Below, piece by piece: positions 7,486 through 15,222 of a stretch of 64,000 nucleotides of DNA (its first letter is position 1; every line of letters starts with the position of its first letter). A program made the translations under genes and the position numbers. Where the stretch lies: NCBI RefSeq assembly GCF_003290185.1, contig NZ_QNFY01000007.1:124001-188000 (forward strand), written 5' to 3'. The notes under the pieces are model-generated. The model searched no databases and was not told the origin of the DNA. It saw only the letters and a program-made list of their open reading frames with translations. This DNA comes from Chryseobacterium lathyri. Lineage in GTDB: Bacteria; Bacteroidota; Bacteroidia; Flavobacteriales; Weeksellaceae.

Positions 7486-9049
7486 GAAAGATTTTCTTAC
7501 AACAGTTTTTCTAGGCAGCCTTATGCTTCCTTTTCTGCAGTACTGCGGAAAGAAAGGAAGATCTCTGATGCTTAAAATTACTGGAACCAATCATGTTCTC
7601 GGACACAAGCTGTGGGCCAAAGATTTTCCAAAATTTTCAGAAGAAATCTACACGAAATATCTCATCGTCGGAGGCGGAATCTCCGGGCTTTCTGCATGCC
7701 GGTTTTTAAGCCAGAACAATCAAAATGATTATCTTCTGCTTGAAATGGAGAACAGGTTGGGCGGAAATTCTTCAAACGGGCAGAATCAATTTTCAAAATT
7801 TCCTCTGGGTGCACATTATCTGCCCCTTCCCAATAAAGAAAATACTGAACTCATTGATTTTTTAAAGGACTGTGGAATCTACCAGGGAGATGACGAAAAC
7901 GGAGACCCTGTTCTGGATGAATATCAGATGACTTTTCCACAGCAGGAAAGACTGTTTTACAAAAATGTATGGCAGAATGATATTGTTCCGCAGAAAGGAA
8001 CTGATGCAGAAGTACAGAAAGAATTTGACCGTTTCTTTAAAACAATAGATGATTTCCGCCAGAAAAAAGATGCACATGGAAAATACTGGTTTGCTATTCC
8101 CGTCCATGACTCAAGCATAGAAAATGATGCTGTAAAACTAGAAAAGATCATTTTTAAAGACTGGCTGAAAGAGCATCATTATACATCGGAAGAATTGCTT
8201 TGGCTGTTGGATTATTCCTGCAGAGACGATTATGGATTAGGAATTGATTTTGTTTCTGCCTGGGCAGGAATCCATTATTTTGCGGGAAGAAAAAATAACT
8301 GGAGTAGAAAATATAAAGATCAGGTCTTTACATGGCCGGAGGGAAATGCAAGACTAGCCAAACATCTCTCAAAATTTACGGACGGGAAACATAAGTCCGG
8401 TCATTTGGTTTTTGAAGTCAATCTAAATGATAAAGTTGAGGTTTTAAGCTTTGATAACCTTAAAAAAAAGACAGTGAAAATCACTGCTGAAAAAGTACTG
8501 TTTACAGGCCCTCAGTTTATTGCTGAGAGAATTTTTAGCAGTAAAAAAGTAGCATCATTCAATTATGTTCCCTGGCTTTTGACGACCATTACGTTAAAGA
8601 ATGAGTTTGGAGGTGATGAAGAACTGGCGTGGGATAATGTCATCTATGGTTCTGCGGGACTGGGCTATATTTTTGACCAGCATCAGAACGTTGAGCAGAT
8701 CATAGGAGAGAAAGTGATCACCTATTACAGGAGTTTTTCCAGCAGCGACTGTAGAAAAGCAAGGCGTAAGCTGTATTCCATGAAAGAAAGTGAGCTTAAA
8801 AATTTAGTTTTAGATGATTTAAAGAAAGCCCATCCGCTGATTGAAGATTTTATTTTAGAAATGGATTTCCATAAAATAGGGCATGCTATGATAGCTCCGG
8901 TTCCGGGCCAGATTTTTGGTGAAGAAACCCAAAGGGCAAAAGAACCCATTGATGGGAAAATTTTCTTTGCCCATACAGATCTATCAGGGATTTCTATTTT
9001 TGAAGAAGCTTTTTATCAGGGACTAAGAACAGCACAACAGATGATATGA
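7460..9049 (+). CDS. Flavin-dependent amine oxidase-like oxidoreductase, probably exported
   Basis: A 529-residue FAD protein. The Rossmann motif is YLIVGGGISGLSACRFL (G71-G76), with Glu95 for the ribose and RLGGNS at 99-104, the pattern of flavin amine oxidases. The N-terminus (NRKDFLTTVFLGSLMLPF) looks like a Tat signal of the Arg-Lys variant, with a Cys at 29 that is not a good lipobox. It overlaps the 3' end of the aminopropyltransferase by 26 nt and its own stop overlaps the next start, so translation is coupled. The context suggests oxidation of a polyamine or polyamine adduct. That is inference, as the fold is shared with protoporphyrinogen and phytoene oxidases. Confidence 0.75.
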   Translation: MKSGGKYNRKDFLTTVFLGSLMLPFLQYCGKKGRSLMLKITGTNHVLGHKLWAKDFPKFSEEIYTKYLIVGGGISGLSACRFLSQNNQNDYLLLEMENRLGGNSSNGQNQFSKFPLGAHYLPLPNKENTELIDFLKDCGIYQGDDENGDPVLDEYQMTFPQQERLFYKNVWQNDIVPQKGTDAEVQKEFDRFFKTIDDFRQKKDAHGKYWFAIPVHDSSIENDAVKLEKIIFKDWLKEHHYTSEELLWLLDYSCRDDYGLGIDFVSAWAGIHYFAGRKNNWSRKYKDQVFTWPEGNARLAKHLSKFTDGKHKSGHLVFEVNLNDKVEVLSFDNLKKKTVKITAEKVLFTGPQFIAERIFSSKKVASFNYVPWLLTTITLKNEFGGDEELAWDNVIYGSAGLGYIFDQHQNVEQIIGEKVITYYRSFSSSDCRKARRKLYSMKESELKNLVLDDLKKAHPLIEDFILEMDFHKIGHAMIAPVPGQIFGEETQRAKEPIDGKIFFAHTDLSGISIFEEAFYQGLRTAQQMI

Positions 9050-10071
9050 AACAGCCTTGGATACATAATGCAAAAACAGACTGGTGGTTCATTTTATCTC
9101 CGCCTTTCCTGATCCTGGTCGTTATTTTTCTCTTTCAGAAACAGATTCAGGGGCTTGAAAACAATCATTCCTTTTACACATGGCTTTTTCTTATTGTTTT
9201 TGTAGATGTAGCGCATGTTTATTCCACTTTGTTCAAAACCTATTTTGTAAAGGGAGAAGTGCAGAAGAGGAAACTTCTGTATTGGGGAATTCCTGTCCTG
9301 AGCTGGCTTTTGGGGGTGGCCCTGTTCCAGTTCGGCAGTCTGGTGTTCTGGTCTGGCCTTGCGTTGGCAGCTGTTTTTCATTTTATCCGTCAACAGTACG
9401 GTTTTATGAGGATTTACGCCCGTTTTGAACTTAATAACTGGAGCAAAAGGATAGATGAGGTCGCTGTTTATTCTGCTACAGTTTATCCTATGCTGTATTG
9501 GTTTAAGACTCCACGTGCTTTTACATGGTTTGTAGAAAATGAATTTGACTGGCTTAAAAATCTGCCGGATTATACCGAACCCATTACTATAATTTACGTT
9601 GTCATATTAATGGTTTGGATTTTAAAAACGGTTTTTGAAGTCTTTAAAACTGGAAATTTCAATATTCCTAAAATAGCTCTGATAGCGGGAACCTATCTTT
9701 CATGGTACTTTGGAATCGTCTATTTCAACAATGATTTGGTCTTTACTTTTCTGAACGTCATTTCGCATGGGATTCCATACATTGCACTGGTCTACATCCG
9801 GGAAATCCGGCAGAAAGAAAACCATCAGCTGGACAAGCTTTCTATTTTTAAATCGGTCCTCGGAATATTTCTATTTATTGGAGTAATCCTGGGATTTGCA
9901 TTCTTCGAAGAATTTTTGTGGGAAGTGCTGGTCTGGAATGAACATTTTTCACTGGATTTCCGGGTTTCGGAAAATTTCCTTCAGTTTTTGGTTCCTATTC
10001 TGGTTATTCCTCAGCTGTCTCATTATCTCCTTGACGGTTTTATTTGGAGGAAACCAAAAAAAGTTACCTAA
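9046..10071 (+). CDS. Multi-pass membrane protein with conserved-looking intramembrane histidines
   Basis: A 341-residue protein with about eight hydrophobic helices. It starts in an ATGA overlap with the oxidoreductase stop. I do not recognise the family. Histidines lie in or at the ends of helices in FVDVAHVYSTL (H57), AVFHFIRQQYGF (H112), VISHGIPYIALVY (H241) and QLSHYLLDGFIWR (H326, with D330). This spread of His/Asp/Gln in membrane helices looks like a metal or heme site in a membrane oxidoreductase. This is my reading of the pattern, not a family assignment. Confidence 0.6.
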   Translation: MKQPWIHNAKTDWWFILSPPFLILVVIFLFQKQIQGLENNHSFYTWLFLIVFVDVAHVYSTLFKTYFVKGEVQKRKLLYWGIPVLSWLLGVALFQFGSLVFWSGLALAAVFHFIRQQYGFMRIYARFELNNWSKRIDEVAVYSATVYPMLYWFKTPRAFTWFVENEFDWLKNLPDYTEPITIIYVVILMVWILKTVFEVFKTGNFNIPKIALIAGTYLSWYFGIVYFNNDLVFTFLNVISHGIPYIALVYIREIRQKENHQLDKLSIFKSVLGIFLFIGVILGFAFFEEFLWEVLVWNEHFSLDFRVSENFLQFLVPILVIPQLSHYLLDGFIWRKPKKVT

Positions 10072-10094
10072 ATTTGTCGCTTAAGCAAAAAGCT

Positions 10095-11855
10095 ATGAAG
10101 ATACAGCAGTACTTTTTATCATTCACTGTTCTGTTGGGAATATTCGTTGGTGCCCAGCAGAAAACATTCTGTAACCCCATTAACATTGATTATGGTTATA
10201 CACCATTTGAAGCTTTCTCAAAACAGGGAAAACACCGTGCTACCGCTGATCCGGTGATTGTTAATTTTAAAAATAAGTTATTTCTTTTTTCTACCAACCA
10301 GGAAGGATACTGGTACAGCGATGATATGCTGGACTGGAAGTTTGTGAAGAGGAAATTCCTGAGAGACAATAAATATATTCATGACCTGAATGCTCCGGCT
10401 GTTTGGGCAATGAAAGACACTCTTTACGTTTACGGATCTACCTGGGAACAGGATTTCCCGATCTGGAAAAGTACCAATCCTACCAAAGACGACTGGAAAA
10501 TTGCTGTAGATACTTTGAAAGTAGGCGCTTGGGATCCTGCATTCCATTATGATGAGGACAAAAATAAGCTGTATCTCTACTGGGGATCCAGCAACGAGTG
10601 GCCGCTTCTGGGGACTGAAGTGAAGGTTAAAAATCTGCAGTCAGAAGGCTTTGTAAAACCTATTATAAAACTGAAGCCTGAAGATCACGGTTGGGAAAGG
10701 TTCGGGGAATATAATGACAATGTTTTCCTGCAGCCATTTGTAGAAGGAGCATGGATGACTAAACACAACGGAAAATATTATATGCAGTATGGGGCTCCGG
10801 CTACCGAATTCAGCGGATATTCCGATGGCGTTTATGTCAGCAAAAACCCTCTGGAAGGCTTTGAGTACCAGCAGCACAATCCTTTTTCCTATAAACCCGG
10901 AGGTTTTGCAAGAGGAGCAGGACACGGAGCTACTTTTGAGGACAATTACAAAAATTGGTGGCATGTGTCAACCATCTTTATTTCCACTAAAAATAATTTT
11001 GAAAGGCGCCTAGGAATCTGGCCGGCAGGATTTGATAAGGATGATGTAATGTACACGAATACCGCTTACGGAGATTACCCAACCTATCTTCCGCAGTATG
11101 CGCAGGGTAAAGATTTCTCAAAGGGCCTTTTCGCAGGCTGGATGCTGCTGAATTATAATAAGCCAGTTCAGGTTTCATCTACTTTAGGCGGTTATCAGCC
11201 GAATCTAGCGGTAGATGAAGATATCAAGACGTATTGGAGTGCAAAAACAGGAAACTCCGGAGAATGGTTTCAGACAGATCTTGGTGAAGTTTCCACAATC
11301 AATGCGATCCAGATCAATTACGCAGATCAGGATGTTGAATTTTTAGGGAAAACATTGGGCAAAATGCATCAATATAAAATCTATGGCTCGCATGACGGAA
11401 AGAAGTGGAATGTTGTTGTAGATAAAAGTAAAAATACCAAGGATGTTCCCCACGATTATGTAGAGCTTGAAAAACCAGTTAAGGCAAGGTTCCTTAAAAT
11501 GGAAAACCTGAAAATGCCTACCGGAAAATTTGCATTAAGTGGTTTCAGAGTATTTGGAAAAGGAGCAGGTGAAAGACCAAAGAAAGTGGAAGGATTTGTT
11601 CCTTTAAGAGCTGATCCTAAAAAATACGGTGAAAGAAGAAGTATCTGGATGAAATGGCAGCAGAATCAGGATGCAGACGGATATGTGATCTATTGGGGAA
11701 AATCTCCGGATAAATTGTATGGAAGCATTATGGTTTATGGAAAGAATGAATATTTCTTCACCGGAGCCGACCGGACCGATTCATATTATTTTCAGATCGA
11801 AGCTTTCAATTCGAATGGAGTTTCGGAAAGAACAGAAATTGTAAAGTCTGAATAG
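10095..11855 (+). CDS. Secreted glycoside hydrolase family 43-like protein with discoidin and fibronectin III-like domains
   Basis: A 586-residue protein starting at ATG 10095, whose first 20 residues (MKIQQYFLSF...GIFVGAQ) are a signal peptide. An earlier in-frame ATG at 10044 would bury it. A five-bladed propeller of GH43 type follows, with the three acidic residues at the expected spacing: D52 in ATADPV, D147 in GAWDPAF and E218 in FVEGAW. Residues about 370-480 form an F5/8 type C (discoidin) domain (NLAVDEDIKTYWSAKTG, EWFQTDLGEV). The C-terminal 90 residues look like fibronectin III. Probable role: hydrolysis of plant or algal polysaccharide side chains (arabinan, xylan or galactan) outside the cytoplasm. 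It starts 23 nt after the membrane gene and may be co-transcribed with it. Confidence 0.85.
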   Translation: MKIQQYFLSFTVLLGIFVGAQQKTFCNPINIDYGYTPFEAFSKQGKHRATADPVIVNFKNKLFLFSTNQEGYWYSDDMLDWKFVKRKFLRDNKYIHDLNAPAVWAMKDTLYVYGSTWEQDFPIWKSTNPTKDDWKIAVDTLKVGAWDPAFHYDEDKNKLYLYWGSSNEWPLLGTEVKVKNLQSEGFVKPIIKLKPEDHGWERFGEYNDNVFLQPFVEGAWMTKHNGKYYMQYGAPATEFSGYSDGVYVSKNPLEGFEYQQHNPFSYKPGGFARGAGHGATFEDNYKNWWHVSTIFISTKNNFERRLGIWPAGFDKDDVMYTNTAYGDYPTYLPQYAQGKDFSKGLFAGWMLLNYNKPVQVSSTLGGYQPNLAVDEDIKTYWSAKTGNSGEWFQTDLGEVSTINAIQINYADQDVEFLGKTLGKMHQYKIYGSHDGKKWNVVVDKSKNTKDVPHDYVELEKPVKARFLKMENLKMPTGKFALSGFRVFGKGAGERPKKVEGFVPLRADPKKYGERRSIWMKWQQNQDADGYVIYWGKSPDKLYGSIMVYGKNEYFFTGADRTDSYYFQIEAFNSNGVSERTEIVKSE

Positions 11856-11861
11856 AAAAAT

Positions 11862-11894
11862 AAACGCTTTGAAATTCTCAAAGCGTTTATTTTT
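11862..11894. terminator. Bidirectional terminator between convergent genes
   Basis: An 11-bp perfect stem (AAACGCTTTGA, 11862-11872, with TCAAAGCGTTT, 11878-11888) has a 5-nt loop and is flanked by A-rich DNA on the left and T-rich DNA on the right. It therefore works for both strands. The right arm overlaps the stop codon of the minus-strand esterase. Confidence 0.85.
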
Positions 11895-12774
11895 TATCAG
11901 TTTGTTTAAGAAAAGCGGCAATTTTATTAATCAAGAACTCATCATTCGGAGCCTTGTCCCAGTCCAGATGACCGCCATTGAATTCATAAGTTTCATATTT
12001 TACTTTATTCTGAATCAAAGCAGAATCTAATTTTCTCTCTTGAGATATAGGAATGACCTGATCCCTGTTTCCATAATAAGAAATGGTAGGTGGAGAGGTT
12101 TCATTAATCCAGAAAATAGGATTCGGAATATCTTGATGGGTAATATCTGTTGGAGTTGGCTTTGAGGAATCTATCATATGTTTTTCGACAAAAGAATAGT
12201 CGGAATATTTCCTGAAATCTGCACTATTTAAATCTGCAGGTCCTACAATATTGACAATTGCCTTCACTTTTTTTCTATGTTTATGGTCGAAAATCCTATT
12301 GTAACCGTATAACATTGATAAATGGGCACCTGCGCTGTTTCCAAGCAAAATAAATTCAGGCGTAAACTTCATTTCCACAGATTTTTTAACTAATAAATCT
12401 AAGGCATTATCAATGTCTTTTGTTTGATTAGGAAGGATAAAGGAATGATTGTCTGCCAATCTGTAATTCATATTGGCAAAGGCATAATCAGGAAATTTTT
12501 TCATCATAGAAAGGGTAAAGAAAGTAAGCTGGGATTTATCTCCGCCTCGCCAGCCACCACCATGAATGATGACAAAGATCCCCTTTATTGAGCCTCTATT
12601 TTTAGGAGTATAAAGATCCAGCTTCTGTTCAGGATCATTTCCGTACCGGATATTTTCTTCTTTTTCAAAACTGATATCTTTAGCCAAAGTCACTGTTTTT
12701 TCTTTGCAGCCGGTCCAAAGAAGGGATATCGAAAAAAAATACAGAATAATCACAAAACTTTTATCCATAATCAT
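11887..12774 (-). CDS. Alpha/beta-hydrolase esterase, lipoprotein
   Basis: A 295-residue protein. The signal peptide ends in a lipobox-like SLLWTGC (C23). Hormone-sensitive-lipase/acetyl-esterase motifs are present: HGGGW at 71-75 (oxyanion hole), GNSAGAH with nucleophile Ser147, an acidic residue in YYGNRDQVIP, and the catalytic His in NGGHLDW. This matches feruloyl/acetyl esterase-type hydrolases anchored in the envelope. The first codons read MIMDK, so the start could be two codons later. It lies directly behind the tandem barrel genes but has its own upstream terminator, so it is probably expressed separately. Confidence 0.85.
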   Translation of the reverse strand: MIMDKSFVIILYFFSISLLWTGCKEKTVTLAKDISFEKEENIRYGNDPEQKLDLYTPKNRGSIKGIFVIIHGGGWRGGDKSQLTFFTLSMMKKFPDYAFANMNYRLADNHSFILPNQTKDIDNALDLLVKKSVEMKFTPEFILLGNSAGAHLSMLYGYNRIFDHKHRKKVKAIVNIVGPADLNSADFRKYSDYSFVEKHMIDSSKPTPTDITHQDIPNPIFWINETSPPTISYYGNRDQVIPISQERKLDSALIQNKVKYETYEFNGGHLDWDKAPNDEFLINKIAAFLKQTDKK

Positions 12775-12780
12775 AAAGAT

Positions 12781-12807
12781 AGAAAAACCCGCCGGAAATT
12801 CCGACGG
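12781..12807 (-). terminator. Intrinsic terminator of the barrel-protein genes
   Basis: On the minus strand, a 9-bp stem with one G-U pair (12789-12807) is followed by GTTTTTCT. It lies 40 nt after the stop of the barrel gene at 12847. Confidence 0.8.
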
Positions 12808-12846
12808 ATCTTACCACAAAATAATTGATATGAAGAAATGATAGTT

Positions 12847-15147
12847 CTATCTTGTTCTGCTTTTAATGGCGTCAGAAGCTCCTTCGATGTCTCTTACCTT
12901 TTTCACTTTCTGGTTTCCGAAATTGTAGGTAATGCTTAACGTCATGCCTCTGTTGTATCGGTTCTGGTGGATATAGTTGTAGTTTCCGTTGTCCTGGTAA
13001 TCTTCAATTTCAATGATATTTGTATTTAAGACATCATTTACATTCAGGGCAAATGTCCAGTCGTTCCAGATTTTTTTAAGACTCAAATCCAGGCTCATAA
13101 GATTTCGCAATACTCCAAGCTCGATCTGCTGCTTATCTACAAAGAAGTAATTAACTCCGGCAAACCATGTTTTCTTTTTATCCAGACGAATCGTGTTGTT
13201 GGTTTGAATAACAATGCTCGTTGATTTTCTTTTGTTTTCATAAGTTGGGAAAACATCTCCCGAAGTAGGATCTATACTTAAACTTCCGTTGTTGATATTA
13301 TGCTGTACGCCAATATTAAAGTTAGTTGTCCAGTATTGTTTGAAAAGGGATTTTTGTATTCCCACCATTGCAGACATCTCCTGCTTATCTCCAAAATTGG
13401 TACGGATGTACCTCAATTGGGTGTAAGGATCCATAATTGGCTGTCCATTTGGGCCAGGGACAGGATTTCCCTGTGCGTCAATTCTCGGTTTCAGAATGTC
13501 TCTCTGCAGCGGAACCTGTGTAATTACATCTTTAAAGTAGGAATGATTTAAAATCAGGAAATATGAATTTTTATACATATACGTAAGTTCCTGGTTGTAA
13601 GTGGAAGATGCTTTTACAAAAGGATTGTTCTGTGTATAATTATCCTCAGTCAAAATATTCCTTACCGGGTTTATTTCCCAGAAGCTCGGTCTTCTCATTC
13701 TGCTTGAAAATGCATATGAAATATTGTTTTTATCATTGATGGCATAATTCAGGCTCAGATAAGGTAAAAGATTGTTGTAGTTTCTCTCAATTCTTTTCAG
13801 ATCGGCAGTAGGAGCGTTATCAGAAGTTCCTAAACTGTGTGTGATTTCATATCTGGTTCCTACTTTTCCCGAAAACTTATCAGAGAACTTTTTTTCAAGT
13901 GTTAAATAAACACCGTAAATACTTTCATCATAGATAAAATGATTCGGTTCCGGTTTTTGTTTTACCAGTTGACCCTTTTTATCGAATTCGTAGGTGTAAT
14001 TTTTAGTATCGTTGTCTGTTTTGGTTTTGTTATAATTACCTCCCACGGATACAGTGAAATCATTCTTGAACTTTTGAATATAATCGGCCATTCCCGAAAA
14101 ATTATTAATAATCTGAGGCAGATCCTGGATCACCTGCTTGCCCGGCAAAGAATAATTTCCGGAAGCATCTGGAAGAAGAGTCCTGTTATTAGTATACTGG
14201 AATCTCTTATAATTCAGGTAGGCTGCATTAAGGTTTAACTTACTTCCCAAAGAATCTGTTTTAAGCTCATAGTTCAGATTTAATGAATTGTTATAAGAAC
14301 GGGTATTCTCGTTATTTTTTGAATTGCTGTAATTAAAAATATAATCTTTGCTGTCTGCATCATAGGAACGAACCGTATTGTACAGATCTACAGTAGAATT
14401 ATAGCTTCTGTTGGCCCAGGTATTCCATGTTAGTGCCAGATTGCTGTTTTCTGTAAGCTGATAATCAACGTTGAGGTAACCGCCTAAATTTTTATTCGGG
14501 TCATTGATGTCTCCTTTAGATTCGTTGGAAGAAAGGCTGTTTCCGTTTCTTAAAGTATAGGTCTGAGCCTCTATATTTTCACCGCCGTTAAGATTGGCGC
14601 TGATTCCCAGCTTATCCTTCCTGTAATTGATGGAAAAGGCTGCAGAGCTTGCATTGTATTTGTTTTGTGAATTGGCCATTCTCATATTTCCGCTCAAGCC
14701 GTCGCTCATTTTTTTCTTTAAAACGATATTGATGATCCCATCTGAAGATTCCACCTGAAACTCACTTCCGGGCACCGTAATCACTTCTATTTTCTGGATA
14801 TTTTCTGCCGGCGTATTTTTCAGGAACTGAACCAGGGATTCAGAATCCATATTGGTTTTTCTTCCGTTGATATAGATCAGGGCATTGTTTTTTCCTGCAA
14901 TCTTTAACGTCTTATCATCCGTTGAAGACAGAAGCGGAGTCTGCTTTAGCAGATCAAAAGTGGTGTTTCCTTTGGCAACCGGAGATGCTGCAACATCATA
15001 TACAAAACGGTCACTCTGTTTCTTAAAAACCTGTTTTGTAAGTGTAATGCCTTCTATAGATTTCGTTTTTACCGTATCGGATTTCTTTTCCTGGGCAAAG
15101 ACTATGCTTCCTGAGATAGCTGCTGCCAGTATAATGATCTTTTTCAT
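12847..15147 (-). CDS. Outer-membrane beta-barrel protein (TonB-receptor-like), downstream paralogue
   Basis: A 766-residue protein with an N-terminal signal peptide (MKKIIILAAAISGSIVFAQ). A plug-like region follows (VFKKQSDRFVYDVAASPVAKG, then IYINGRKTNMDSESLVQFL and KIEVITVPGSEF, the plug signature), and then a large barrel of about 600 residues. There is no carboxypeptidase-like N-terminal domain, unlike many SusC proteins. It ends in ASDAIKSRTR. It is clearly paralogous to the gene at 15223: plug, order of barrel strands and C-terminal tail all match. The function is probably uptake or surface exposure of an unknown ligand. The 75-bp gap between the paralogues holds a small hairpin but no strong terminator, so they may be one transcript. 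Confidence 0.9.
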   Translation of the reverse strand: MKKIIILAAAISGSIVFAQEKKSDTVKTKSIEGITLTKQVFKKQSDRFVYDVAASPVAKGNTTFDLLKQTPLLSSTDDKTLKIAGKNNALIYINGRKTNMDSESLVQFLKNTPAENIQKIEVITVPGSEFQVESSDGIINIVLKKKMSDGLSGNMRMANSQNKYNASSAAFSINYRKDKLGISANLNGGENIEAQTYTLRNGNSLSSNESKGDINDPNKNLGGYLNVDYQLTENSNLALTWNTWANRSYNSTVDLYNTVRSYDADSKDYIFNYSNSKNNENTRSYNNSLNLNYELKTDSLGSKLNLNAAYLNYKRFQYTNNRTLLPDASGNYSLPGKQVIQDLPQIINNFSGMADYIQKFKNDFTVSVGGNYNKTKTDNDTKNYTYEFDKKGQLVKQKPEPNHFIYDESIYGVYLTLEKKFSDKFSGKVGTRYEITHSLGTSDNAPTADLKRIERNYNNLLPYLSLNYAINDKNNISYAFSSRMRRPSFWEINPVRNILTEDNYTQNNPFVKASSTYNQELTYMYKNSYFLILNHSYFKDVITQVPLQRDILKPRIDAQGNPVPGPNGQPIMDPYTQLRYIRTNFGDKQEMSAMVGIQKSLFKQYWTTNFNIGVQHNINNGSLSIDPTSGDVFPTYENKRKSTSIVIQTNNTIRLDKKKTWFAGVNYFFVDKQQIELGVLRNLMSLDLSLKKIWNDWTFALNVNDVLNTNIIEIEDYQDNGNYNYIHQNRYNRGMTLSITYNFGNQKVKKVRDIEGASDAIKSRTR

Positions 15148-15222
15148 GATTCTTCTATTTAAATACCGTTTTGAAACGGAGTGGTTGTGGTGGTTTGTGG
15201 TAATTGTAATTTTTTATAAAAC

